NCBI GenBank assembly: GCA_008973525.1
Contig: WACJ01000516.1
Coordinates: 1,984,001 to 2,048,000 of the forward strand
Reading direction: 5' to 3'
DNA: 64,000 nt
Source: Stenopsyche tienmushanensis
Taxonomy: Eukaryota > Arthropoda > Insecta > Trichoptera > Stenopsychidae
A program made the position numbers and the translations under genes. How positions within the stretch are numbered: the first letter of the stretch is position 1; every line of letters starts with the position of its first letter. This document shows, piece after piece, positions 1 through 10,975 of the stretch. The notes under the pieces were generated by a model. The model saw only the letters and a list, made by a program, of their open reading frames with translations, made no database searches and was not told the DNA's origin.

Positions 1-883
1 CGTATTTAGTGACCTTTAAGAGGGTTGTGTTTCCCATCTTGCTCATCGTGAGATATATGACGACTTAGAATGAATGTGTTTAGCAATATATTTAAAACTT
101 CCATAGCCATTGAAAATGTTTAGCACATGTATCATGTTTATGTATCTTAAAACCACTATTTTTTGGTATTTTTCTATCTTTATTTTGACTTTTTCTTTCA
201 CAAATCAATTGGCAAAGTTTCATTATGAAATATTTTTTCTTGTTATTGAACTTTTATAGGCAGGAGGTAAATGCTAGATACATTTTGTTGTTAATCTTTT
301 GGCTGCTAAACAGTATTTTTTTTGATATTCTCCTTTTTCTTATTTAATTGCGCTCATATATAAGCATGATGCACTACAAGGCTAAACATTGATACCATGG
401 CGTACAGAAACTATTCGTAACTATCGTATTCGAGCATTTTAAAGTCGTCAATGAGTAAATAACGATCGTTGTTTGCAGTCCTCGCAAGTTTGCCCAATCG
501 ACGATATATCGTATCTTAGCATTCTTAGCAGCTAAAGAAGTGTATTTTTTGAACAATGTTTATTAAATACAGACTAAAAATTATTGAGCTTTTTTCATGA
601 TTTGAGCATGTTTATTTTTATTCAGACTTGTACAGTTTGTAAAATAGTTATAATTCTCTTTATGAAAATGTAATCGCAATCGTTGACACGTATATATTTA
701 GCATTTGCAAATTGAAATACACCAACCAACAAGAGTTATTTTGCCCATTTTAATGCAGCCTGACCCCATGACTAATCGTCTGTCATCCTCCTCTATTGTT
801 TACTTTCAAGCGAAAAGAAATGTTTTTTTCCGATTATTATTATTCATAGGATGATATTCGGAGTAATATAGGGTCACTCGCTG
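1..883. other. AT-rich unique non-coding DNA
   Basis: No reading frame here has the length, composition or domain content of a gene. The stretch is AT-rich with short T runs and carries no repeat that I can match elsewhere in the window. Confidence 0.6.
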
Positions 884-926
884 GGGTTGAACCTTCACAG
901 GGGGTGTTTCTGTGAGGGTACGACCC
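884..926. other. Strong 17-bp-arm hairpin
   Basis: The left arm (884-900, beginning GGGTTGAACC and ending TCACAG) is almost the reverse complement of the right arm (910-926, CTGTGAGGG through ACGACCC). Of 17 pairs, 14 are Watson-Crick, two are G-U wobbles when read as plus-strand RNA, and one is a mismatch. The loop is 9 nt (901-909). The block is clearly more GC-rich than its surroundings. It could be a structured RNA element or a DNA cruciform. At about 43 nt it is short for a microRNA precursor. No family is recognized. Confidence 0.5.
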
Positions 927-2388
927 ATTATTGTTTGGATAAATAATCCCTGCGACGACGTTTTAACGACCCTTAAAAGTGTCTTCGCAAACTCGTACCT
1001 GCTATCTTAGCCTCTTTATGGCGTATCCTCACATTCTTTTTCTGCCTATGATACCGCACAGAAACCCTTTAATATCGTGTATGTAAAGCGGATTTTTTTC
1101 TATCCAAATATATGGAAGACATTTAATTTGCGTCGCTATCGGCTGAATGAGAATTTAAAAGTTCTCCTTGTTGTTAATATACCGTAAATTTTGGGTTAGT
1201 ATTACATATGCCGGGTTGATGTAATAAGAGCAAATAAGCTCATGTTCGAATTTTCTCCAACCCTCGCTCATATCATGTAATATATGTGTGTCGGGGAGAA
1301 TCCTGGTTTTAATTTCCCACTTTTCACAACAGAAACGGCGGAATTCATACATTTCTTACGGTTTTTTTCCCCTCGCACGTATATTTGTGGTGTTCCCATA
1401 TTTTTTTCAGCAATATTTATTCGCTTCCTTTCTATTTGCATGTGGAGTTGTAAATTTCCGCTAGCTGAATTGCAAATTCATTTTTATCAAACTGGGAAGA
1501 TCATAATACATAAACATGCACATTAATATGCGCATCTATACGAAATTTGCTAGACCAAGTGTTACCAATTCTGAAAGTCATTGCATTGTCAATTTTTTTA
1601 CATATCCACTCTTAACTCTCTATTCTTCTATTAAAAGAAATATTTTCGTGATAACAAATCAAACTTACTGTTAACATAATATGATCCTCTTTAGTTTAAA
1701 TTATACGTAATATAATATAAGTAGAAGAAGAACCTGCGAAATATATTTACATTACCTTTGATAATACAACACTATCAAACAATTAACACTCTTTTTAAAT
1801 ATTTAAAATCTTCAAATGTTACTTATACCTAAATAATAGCCTGAGAGAGTTTTTCTTTCTCATAGCCATTCGTTGCTCAAAATTGCAACGTTTTTTTAAT
1901 TAATATAATTTGTATCGTATTTTATTTTATCAATTAAGTTCATTCAATTGGTCTTAAAATAAATGTATAGTTGTTAGCTCAAGAGTATTGTTACAGAGCT
2001 TACATTTAAGTAATGTTATAAAACTAATAAAGAAGATGTCTTTCAATTGTCTGTTGTCTTTATTGTTACTCTGATTTTTATCTCATCATAAATATTTTGA
2101 CCTTTGATTTTCAAATATTTCATCGGCCTTATCGTTAGTATCAAATAGTTTTACTTCAAATATTAACAAAGCATCATTAGAGATGAAATCTTCCGACATC
2201 GTAGCATTGAATATATAGTGAGTGTTCGCAATACGATTTCAAAACATTTTTTTCATTCAGCACGTATATGCGATCGTTTTTTATGAAAACTTGACGTTAT
2301 ATTTAATATTTGAAAAAAGTGAACGTAGTATTTTCGCAAAATATATTTGAGAGGCGGCTACAAATTTCACCTCGTAGATAATACATTA
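927..2388. other. AT-rich unique non-coding DNA
   Basis: Only short chance frames are present, including an 80-codon frame at 1284-1526 rich in Phe and Ile, typical of a T-rich strand. No repeat or RNA gene is recognized. Confidence 0.55.
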
Positions 2389-2460
2389 TTTGTGGGCGTC
2401 CTTGTAAGTTGGCTTGGTCAAGTGGCCGCAGGATTTGTGGGGGCCGTCCTTATTTATGGC
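2389..2460 (+). promoter_or_regulatory. GC-richer motif block with near-duplicated GTGGG words
   Basis: A word TTTGTGGGCGTCCTT (2389-2403) recurs about 45 bp later as TTTGTGGGGGCCGTCCTT (2434-2451). Between them is TCAAGTGG (2418-2425), the textbook NK-2/Tinman/Vnd binding sequence, and the block ends in TTTATGGC (2453-2460), matching the Abd-B/caudal type site. The GC content stands out from the flanks. The motifs are seen directly; their use as a cis-regulatory element is inference. Confidence 0.3.
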
Positions 2461-4397
2461 TGGATCTTAAATCGGAAAACCGATTTTTCCCGTTGAAAGT
2501 TTGTATATTTCTTTATTAACTTTGGTTTGACCTTACTCTCCTGTCGTCCTCCTACGCCGTGTGATGCTTTTATTAAAATATATGATCGTATCCTTATTGA
2601 AGGAACGACTTTACATGCAGTTCACATGCCCATTATAGAAAGGTGTATGGATTTTTTCTCAAATATATCTCGATTTTAGAACATTTATTCGAATTAATAA
2701 GAGACTCAGGTGTATTTCTTTACATTATAAGGTTAAACCATTGATTAAATTGATAATAAAGACATATAACTCTTTCTGTTAAATTTTCAAATAATGAATA
2801 TCAGAGTGGAACCCATAAACGATCGAAATTTTCTATGCTATTGTATAAGGGTTGTTTCAGTCAAAATGAATTTACCAATTACAGTACAACCAATGCTATC
2901 GCTTATTGCATTGCTATCTGTGGTAATCTAATTATGATTGTGGCTAGTTCTGTAGTGTAATCTCATTTAAACAAACTTGATTCGATCCGTTTGCTAAACA
3001 TATTTTTACGATTCAATTCCGATAATCCTATTTGTTACTATTCTGAATACAATGAAAAAAAGAAACATATTTTTATAGAAACGCATAAAAATAACATTTA
3101 AAGATCATAATCATAACGATCATAGACCTTTGAAAACATATTCATGAAATATTGTACACATCTACTTGTATTAATATTTACATCAATTTTTTGGTGAAAT
3201 TTTTAATGTATGAATTTTTTAATAATATAATTACCTTTACTTGTTAAAAAGACCTATTTCGCATAAGAATTTTCATTCTAAAAATCTTAAGATTTTCTTA
3301 CAAAAACAGAATAATGAAATTTTTATACCTGTGTTATTGAATATATTTTTTTTTTTTGCTACTTAGCTTTTTTAATGATTATGAATAAAGGATTCTTGTA
3401 AGAAGAAATTCCTGTAGAATATTATAAAAAATCACTATTTAATTACTTTAACATTTTGTGGTGAATCAACATCGCTTAATATAATATTAAGACGTCTTCA
3501 TAGGAATAGAGTAACCTTTATTATTAGTAATTTCAACTTTAAAATTGCTCTATACAATCTCCCTAGTGCTTTTTAAAAAAATAATATAAAATTATTATGA
3601 AATATAATGTACTCTTATTCGTAATACAATAAAAATATTAATGTCCACGAGCTGTCGGCTTAATTTAAAAAAAATTGAGTGAGAATACTATTTGTAAGAA
3701 AATTATTGGTTTTCATCGATCGATGAATTCATGAATCATTTATTATCTCTGATCTGCAAAGATATTTGTATTTTGCCAAATCAATATTTTTAAATGATTA
3801 TATGCCTATTAAACGCGATAAATACTGACGACTTCGTTTGAATACCTTTTCAGGAATGTTAGCAGTTTAGTTTCGCTCGTAAAATATTTGCTATTAACTC
3901 AAACAGATCTAACAAAGTAAATAGTTCATCTTCACAAACTATTTGAATGGTGTCCAAGGAAGTTTCCCCATGGGAATCGATTATCGAAAGTTAGCTCGGA
4001 CTTTGGATACAAATTGATGCCACATTTATAAAAGTAGTTTTCGCACATATTCTCTTTAGGATTTTCTTTTTGCCGTAATCATTAATTTGTATTTGGCGCA
4101 CGGTTCGGTTTTGAATATTTTCGCAAATTTAAAATTCCATTTACATTCTCCCCGCTCTGATGTGAAAACTGCCACAAAAATAATGTCCAGACATAATTTT
4201 AAAGATAACGACACCGAACCCTCAACTAAACGGCAATATAAATTCAAATGGCAGCGTCAAATCGATACTCTCTAACCTAATCAGCCCTTTCAATGTTAAA
4301 AAAAATAATTTCGTTTTATTTACTACCCCCAAGCACCGCCCGGCAAACATAAAAAGACCTTTGTAATCTAATTTGGCAATCTTATGTAAATATCCGT
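2461..4397. other. AT-rich unique non-coding DNA
   Basis: There is no credible coding frame. The stretch contains a T12 run (3346-3357), a 16-bp palindrome listed separately, and overlapping short antisense frames at 4056-4275 that are mutual shadows. Confidence 0.55.
3712..3727. repeat. 16-bp perfect palindrome with CGAT repeats
   Basis: TTCATCGATCGATGAA is a perfect palindrome and is followed at once by two overlapping smaller palindromes, TGAATTCA (3724-3731) and ATTCATGAAT (3728-3737). The CATCGATCGATG core resembles CGAT-containing sites used by DREF/BEAF-like factors, but it is not an exact TATCGATA element. Confidence 0.4.
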
Positions 4398-4660
4398 ATG
4401 TCATTTGCAGGGATGTTAAGGCTTCTTTGGCATGTTTGCCGAACAAACTTACATGTGCTCCACAAAGCTCCGGGGAAAACCCATTCGGATTTTTGGCATA
4501 GTTCCGATTTCACTACGCCCAGATTGCACATTACCGGAAAAATGGGTTTCCCGTGGGAGAGAAAACACGACATCACCTGCTTCCGGTTACATTCCGGGAA
4601 GTTGCCCGTAAAACATTCGATCCTCTTTACATATGAAATCATATCATAAAGTGCACGGAA
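4398..4660. promoter_or_regulatory. Candidate developmental enhancer (Dorsal/Twist/Su(H)/STAT motif cluster)
   Basis: Within about 150 bp lie ACATGTG (4451-4457, the reverse complement of the CACATGT Twist E-box), GGGAAAACCC (4473-4482, a consensus Dorsal/Rel site), GGGTTTCCC (4544-4552, a shorter Rel-like match), CGTGGGAGA (4552-4560, one mismatch from the Su(H) consensus CGTGGGAA), CACCTG (4574-4579, Snail-type E-box) and TTCCGGGAA (4592-4600, an exact STAT92E site). The Twist and Dorsal sites are about 15 bp apart. This is the site vocabulary and spacing known for insect neurogenic-ectoderm enhancers. The block is GC-richer than its flanks. The open frames crossing it (4382-4753 minus, 4398-4649 plus) overlap one another and resemble no protein I know. 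The motifs are seen; the enhancer role is inferred. Confidence 0.4.
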
Positions 4661-5227
4661 GCTAAATAATGGAAAATGCAAACGACCAATCAGATCCAGG
4701 CATATCTGGAAAAGACATTTAAATACTATGCAACGAGGCGTTATACTTGGCAATATTTATTGTATGACAATTGCTATATTTATGCAAACTTATGATTCAG
4801 CATAAACCTAATAAAAGTGATAACTGAGTGATGATATGCCACAAAGCGGCGTGAATTTATATAATAAGAATTGCAAATGTCTATAAAAAGCATTGAATTC
4901 AATCCATTTTTTTTCGATCTTGTTATATGAATCATTATTTTTTCTTGGGTTTATTCTTACAGATATATTTCCTTTCTTGTATAATAGTCTATATTATTAT
5001 TGGTATATGCATCTCGTCATTTGCTCAATATTCAAGGAGTTTGATGTTTGAATATTTTATTTGCGAATACTAACGCCACGGGGCATCAGCATGCTTATGT
5101 TGAAAAGCACTTTGTGACGTTGTTGTTTTACATTTTGTCGTCGAGGAAGACTTCATTTTAAACATAATGAAAATATTTGTATAACAACAATGAAGATTTT
5201 ATCCAAAAACCTATTTTTTAATACAGG
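4661..5227. other. AT-rich unique non-coding DNA
   Basis: I see no gene or repeat here up to the hairpin that abuts the mariner remnant. Confidence 0.5.
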
Positions 5228-5251
5228 ATACCTAATAAACCCATTAGGTAT
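5228..5251. repeat. Hairpin beside the truncated mariner end
   Basis: ATACCTAAT (5228-5236) pairs perfectly with ATTAGGTAT (5243-5251) across a 6-nt loop. It lies about 14 bp beyond the point where recognizable transposase coding stops, so it may mark the breakpoint that truncated the element. Confidence 0.4.
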
Positions 5252-5264
5252 AATTTCTTTTTAG

Positions 5265-5607
5265 AAGTTATTCGCACGCGTTAATGTGGTCGTCCAAGTT
5301 CTTTTCGCTTAGCTCGTGCGGCACCCATCTAGCTTATTTCCACATCTTCTCGATTTTTTTCAGATTACTTTGAACACCCGACCATGAGTATCCAAGATTG
5401 GCTGATATTTTTTCAATAGTTGCTGCAGATTTCGATTTCAGAAGTCAGTGTAGCATCGTCCACCTTACGCAATCTTCTTCAATTTTGATATTTGCAAACA
5501 CTTAAAATAAAGCTCAGTATATCGCAAATATTTTTGGTGGGGCGCGTTGCAGTCTCTTTTTTGAGATGATTTCGAATAAATTCTTCACTCGGCGAAAATC
5601 GATTCAT
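5265..5607 (-). pseudogene. Mariner-family transposase, N-terminal fragment (degenerate)
   Basis: Read on the minus strand from an ATG at 5607, the sequence first encodes MNRFSPSEEFIRNHLKKE. After a frameshift it encodes a helix-turn-helix region with ATIEKISANLGYSWSGVQ, followed by RWVPHELSEKNLDDHINAC. The WVPHEL segment is the hallmark of mariner transposases just before the DDD catalytic domain, and ISANLGYSWSGV matches the second DNA-binding helix region. Two in-frame stops flank the WVPHEL block, one at its start and one after INAC. The catalytic domain (first Asp onward) is absent: recognizable coding stops near 5265. This is an inactive remnant. The first part is shared with a second copy at 21796-21916. 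Subfamily assignment is uncertain; mariner membership is fairly secure. Confidence 0.75.
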
Positions 5608-8600
5608 TGTAAATTGGGATTCATTGTTAAGTACAACTTACCCCCAAAAACGGTCAAGCAATAAAACGAAAACCATTTTGGGTTCTCCTTATACAATCGC
5701 AATGGTATGCCTTCGATTTCGTATTAATAATTGATTCTGTTTAAAATAATATTTTTGACATAAATTACTTTTGGCGGTTTTCTTCCAAATATTAATCTAA
5801 ACTAGTATTATATTTATTTACGTCCAATACATGATTATCAAAAACGTATCATTGATATTACATTCGATATTACAAAATACAGTGGGTATTTCATATACTG
5901 TTATACATATTCAGCTTTGGAAGCTTTTTTTTTGGTGTTCTGCGAATATTATTAATATCGTTGAAAATATTCATATTTTTTAGAGCATATTGAAATAGCA
6001 ACTTCGATATTATCATAGAAAATGTATTAAATACCTGATTTAATATTCAGCTAATTTTGAATTTGTAGCTATTTGAGATATCGAAGTTTTTGCGGTGTAC
6101 TAAATGTTCATTTTCATTGCTGGTATTATTTTCTATTTCTGTCTTCTCAGAGCTTTCAAGCCTGATTCAAACAACCTACTTCTCAATGTCGCAGTGAACA
6201 CTTTCACATCAAAGCCTTTTTGCAGATTGTTCAGGTCATTAGATTTAAGTTTCCAGTTTATTGTTGCCAGGTTCATTAGTTTTCTCATTGTTCTAAGAAA
6301 TATTTACGTCCACATTTTTATACTCGGGTCAATTTATATATATCACACTCATGCATTAAAATTTTGACGAAGCTTTAAAAGCTCTTTTTATTGTTTTCAA
6401 TATGTTTGCACAGTAATTTTTTTCCCTCTCGATTTAAAGTATATCATATTCAAATCCTTAAAAAAAACATGAAACTCAAAGCATGATAGAAATATAGATA
6501 ATAGAAATATCAGTATTAACACATTTTTGTCGAAAGACCGCCGCGAGCTATTTGTTATCTATAGCAGACGAAGGTTACGTACAAAATATATGAAGTTATA
6601 TATAATAAAAGGCTTTTATTAAATATATATTAATACATTTATAACAACATTACTCATCATGGATACCAGGACGGTAAGAGTTAATCAAAGAACTGTTATA
6701 TAAATTGTTATTAAAAGGTATTATTAATAGTTCAACTACAAATATTTTTAATAAAATATACGTTCGGTTTTGGAAAGCTATCATCTTGGCTCGATGTTTA
6801 ATTTTGATTTCAGTAATTTTTGTCAATTAACAGAAAATAGTTATAGCAAAGCACTTAATAAAATATATCATATAATGATACATTCCGTGAAAATCATTTG
6901 ACTATATAAACCATAAAAATATTCTTCCCGCATATGACGTGTTAAGTGGATTTCAAGTCAATGCCACAGCATAAGCTAATATAATTTAGAAGACAACTAC
7001 TTTTTTTTTAAATAATACCTGAAAAATATTTACATGTTAAAATAGGTAAAAAAGTGATAGAATTTCATTAAAATTTTAATTCAAAATAAAATTGGCATAC
7101 AAAGATGCTCTTGAATGCAATCTAAAGTGCTATATTTTTCAGCAGAATCCCATAAAAATACTGCGATAAACGAACAGTACCCAACCATTGAAACAAATTT
7201 ACATCCAAGCAGTTTTGCGTCATGGCACCGTAACAGTACACTGGCTTTCGGGTTGTTTACCATAAACAGTTGATGGAGCTCGGTACTAGGATGCATTTAA
7301 ACTTTAATGGTTTTAGAATTTGTTATGAAGTGCACGCCAGTCCTTGCAGATATGAAAGCGACTATTCCACTTGGCATTTTATATGAAAACTTTTGAGCCT
7401 TTTTATTTGAAAGTCACCTTCGCAGACGCTCCAATGATATATGAAACCTACGTGATGTATGCGTGCTCGGGAGATTGCATAAATGTATGCATCGAACTTC
7501 ATCCATTGCACTCTATGGGAATGAGCTTTTATGAAATATTTTCCATCTAATATATATATTTTTTACAAGCGGCTAGAAAATTAATATCGCCTGTTATAAT
7601 TAAAATTTTATTTTACATATAGAGTCGATATTCCTCGGCAGATGTAGGGGGCGCAAAACGGGATGGGAGCTTTGTTAGAGGCTGCTTAATTTATTTGCTG
7701 GTCTATTTATAACATAAATAAACAGAGCATCTTTTACGAAGAATTAATTTGTTACGTATTTTACACTCTGTTTAATGTCAAGGGTTATTAAATGTATTTT
7801 GTAAATACTGACAAATTTACCAATTTGGCAGCTTTCAGATGTTTCCACTTGAACAAAACAAGGAACGATCAAATACCCCATTGATACAATATATAAGTCA
7901 AGTCAATCACATATTTTGCTATACTCGGACAAGATCACCTTGCTTGTTTACAACATGTAGTTTAAGGAGTTGAGATTTTCACTCACAGAAGGTTAATTTG
8001 ATACTTCGAAGTCAGAGGGCATCTGCAACAGCTGTCGTCTTTCGCCTAAGTCTTATAAGTCCTAAATCCGGGACACGAAAACAAATTGAATCCAATACAC
8101 GTCCAATATCTTTAAAAGTATATATGTTGTATTTCTCATTGAGTAAATCGATAGTTGAGGGCGAAAAATCAGCCCCAAAAGCGTTATGTCATACGTCCTC
8201 TGATTTTCGCGCCATAAAACAATAAGATATAAAATGAAAGTAAAATTTATCTTTACAGTCTAGCAGCTTCGGAACTGTTAAGTGGGATGGGCTCTTACAT
8301 AAAACTACCAGTCATAATTGAATATAAAATTTAAGTGAACATGAAATTCTTCATCATGCAGACAACCACTATGTTTGTAAGCGTATCGTTAAATGTCAAC
8401 AGACTTAATAGTTTTATTTCAATGAAAGAATGTCATATATTTTAGTATTACATACTATTTTTGTTAATAACAAATCTCCCTTTTTGCCCAGAACTTTTTG
8501 CGTGTATTTCGTACGAATTTTTACCGTGAGTTCTAAATATGTAAAATCTTTAAATATGATCAAATAACTGATTGTGATTTCTTAATAAATCAGTGTATAC

Positions 8601-9113
8601 ATCATGGTATAAGTAAAACGATTTCTCAGATTCTTTATGTCCTCAATAAAGCGAAATATAATTTTAAAGGATAATGGATTTATATATACTTATTTAAAAC
8701 AACCCAAATAACAATGTAAGCTATTTCAAGTTAAATATTTAAAATGTACATCATGCCATCATCAAAATGTAATCGATTGAATTTAATTATGATTGACACG
8801 TAGTTTATTTTTGCTTTGTTTGTTCTTAACCTGTATCGTAGGATGATCGCGTATTTGCGAGCGAATTTCAACGATCCAGAAAGAGCACTCTTGTACGTTG
8901 AGCAATGAAGAAATGATCGAATATTTTGTGTATTATGTACTTATTTATTTAACTCGTTCGTCGCTGCGTCCGCTAGATATGCACGTTTCCGAAGTCGGAG
9001 TATACAAAAAACGAAAAGCGTCTCATTGTTATGAATTTCTATAACGACTTGCAAATGTTAACTTTACGAACGTCTTTCTATAATATCTTCCAGATGACAA
9101 TTATCTAAATATC
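5608..9113. other. AT-rich unique non-coding DNA
   Basis: Several frames of 60-90 codons occur (for example 6104-6367 plus, 7081-7296 minus, 7998-8225 plus). They are rich in Phe, Ile, Ser and Lys and resemble no family. The block at about 7390-7540 is GC-richer and lacks obvious repeats, the texture of conserved non-coding sequence. Terminal inverted repeats for the adjacent mariner remnant could not be defined. Confidence 0.5.
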
Positions 9114-9133
9114 TTTCGAGATCGATCTCGAAA
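9114..9133. repeat. 20-bp perfect palindrome
   Basis: TTTCGAGATCGATCTCGAAA is its own reverse complement over all 20 positions. It is the longest uninterrupted palindrome I found and is richer in CpG than its surroundings. It could bind a dimeric factor or form a cruciform. Confidence 0.6.
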
Positions 9134-9857
9134 CTTGCATTCCTACACTTGTCTGTTCGGGCCCTATGAGAAATAACATCGATTCACGTTGGGCGACGAG
9201 AGTGTTAAATATAAATTTCATATGCGCTGCTGCGGTTCTGACAGTGATAAGTGGATTTGTACAGACTTGTAAGTGTCGAACAAGCAAATATAGCATCTAA
9301 GACTATGAAGATTTAAATTAGCTCACTACTCAAAGGATTGATATTTTAAGACGATTCATTGATCACTTAAAATATAAATCTAAAAATGGAATTCTTATAC
9401 AAAATTGAAAAGCATCGATTACTTGGAGAGGCTTTATTCTACTATATATCATATATTCTTGTGTGCGCATGTATTTTAAATTAAATTTGATAATGGGATA
9501 AGCGATCATCTCGTGAATATCACAGACGAGAGCAAGAATCAAAAAATGAGCCCCTCCAAAGTGAAGTAAATCGAACGTGATCTTATTACGACGGAGGGAT
9601 TTAAGAATTGCAGAGGCAGAGGATTTTTGAAGGATGCTCGTGTGGCTTTGGTGCGTCAATGCTATAAAAAATATTAAAACTTCACATCAGACCCGAGTCG
9701 AGAACAAAAGCTCCTTTCTTTCCAATCTACCGGTTTGAGGCTCGCCTATGTGCATAGTAAGCCCGAGGATAGCGTCTTTTGAACGTGTCCTCGGAGATTT
9801 TACACATTGACGACGAGCAAAAAGAACGTGTGAGGAGGAATAGCAAAGAGAGGCAAA

Positions 9858-10127
9858 ATGCAAATATTTACACTGCGGGAGCGTACTTACTTTGGGATGA
9901 TAGTACCTAGTATCATAAAACTGGCTGAACATTTTTCAGGACGACAGCTAAGGGCTTTTATATCCTGGAGGAAACTCGCGGTGCGCTCTTCAATATACCG
10001 CAACGTCATTGAACAGATGCAAAGTGAACGGTTCCTTGAAGAGGGAGGAGATTTAGCAGCCGTTGGGAGGATTTATTTACTCAAGAATTTATTCGATTTG
10101 GTTGAAATAATTTCTATGAATGCGTAA
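9858..10127 (+). CDS. Small hypothetical ORF (89 aa), weak candidate
   Basis: It starts at ATG in a favourable AAAATG context and runs 89 codons to a TAA. The product begins MQIFTLRERTYFGMIVPS and contains a charged stretch ending QSERFLEEGGDLAAVGR. The local sequence is a little GC-richer than average. I recognize no domain, signal peptide or membrane span. A 81-codon frame on the other strand overlaps the start, so this may be chance. If real it would be an orphan micro-gene or one exon of a longer gene. Confidence 0.15.
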   Translation: MQIFTLRERTYFGMIVPSIIKLAEHFSGRQLRAFISWRKLAVRSSIYRNVIEQMQSERFLEEGGDLAAVGRIYLLKNLFDLVEIISMNA

Positions 10128-10207
10128 ATTATCACATCGATAAAGCGGGGAACCGTTAGGAAGGAACTAATGCAGTTTGCATTATATATATTGGGGGTGA
10201 GGTACGT

Positions 10208-10243
10208 GGTCGTACAACAATGTGTGGTGCTTGTTACACGTGC
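10208..10243 (+). repeat. Paired motif GGTCGTAC ... TGTTACACGTGC, copy 1
   Basis: GGTCGTAC (10208-10215) is followed 16 bp later by TGTTACACGTGC (10232-10243), which contains a CACGTG E-box. The same two words occur in the same relative order on the opposite strand at 14541-14580 with a 20-bp spacer. Confidence 0.35.
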
Positions 10244-10713
10244 AACTGCAGTTCTGGCTGCATTAACTGACTATACAGGAATCCGCATAAATGACACTGA
10301 ATGCATTGGCTGCGAATATTTATAGCAGTACAAGCTCAGCGAACAAAGCTTATATTTTGTAACGCCATGATAAAGAAAAATGTTTAATTTGCCTGGCAAT
10401 TTAGCAAGGTATGAAACAAGGCGAACGATAAATTAACTTTAATGTCTTAATGCACCTTGATTAACGGCTTGGAGATAATGCTTAAAGCAAAAAGAAATTC
10501 AATTCAACACAATTCATTGTTTAGCTACACAAAGGATATACTAGGTTAAGTGTTACTAACATCGTTCAATTATAACTGTCAAAGCATAAAATAAAAACGA
10601 CATTTGCAATAGTGTTCAAACGCAAGATTGTGATTGTTTCATACAATTGTTTTATACAACCATTCGCAAATATCGGACCCTAAATGTAGTGTTGCGTTTT
10701 GATCCCCACTATC

Positions 10714-10968
10714 ATGGGGCTCGCAATCTTCGTTGCAGTTGTCTCATGCAGTCCACTACAAGGGTCGTCTCGTGTTGCGGGGCAGTCCGAGGGCCGGGCG
10801 CGCCTTAGCCTGAATAGCCTCGATGAAATGGATGGAGGCGTCCGCCCCTTCAGTATCGATAGGGCTCCGCAGTCTCGACACAAACTCGCAGCATACGACG
10901 GAAATCTTTATTTTACCTCTATAGAGGGGGCTCTTTATCTCCGGTCGCTCATCCGACAACACCAATAA
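10714..10968 (+). CDS. Candidate small secreted-type peptide ORF in a GC-rich pocket
   Basis: The first ATG after an upstream in-frame TAG (in the sequence ATCATGGGG, A at -3 and G at +4) opens an 84-codon frame. It starts MGLAIFVAVVSCSPLQG, a short hydrophobic stretch that could act as a signal peptide, and continues with a polar region ending ALYLRSLIRQHQ. I do not recognize a neuropeptide repeat, cysteine pattern or dibasic cleavage pattern. The pocket 10690-10975 is near 50% GC in an AT-rich setting, which argues for constraint. The minus strand is also open: a frame encoding VLSDERPEIKSPLYRG reaches a donor-like GAG|GTAAAA (rc of 10914-10920 area). The pocket could therefore be an exon on either strand, or a regulatory element. 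Confidence 0.25.
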   Translation: MGLAIFVAVVSCSPLQGSSRVAGQSEGRARLSLNSLDEMDGGVRPFSIDRAPQSRHKLAAYDGNLYFTSIEGALYLRSLIRQHQ

Positions 10969-10975
10969 GGAGGAT

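Noticed and set aside
4382..4753. 123-codon minus-strand frame across the enhancer-like block
   Set aside because: It is overlapped by an 83-codon plus frame; no family resemblance; the binding-site cluster explains the unusual composition better.
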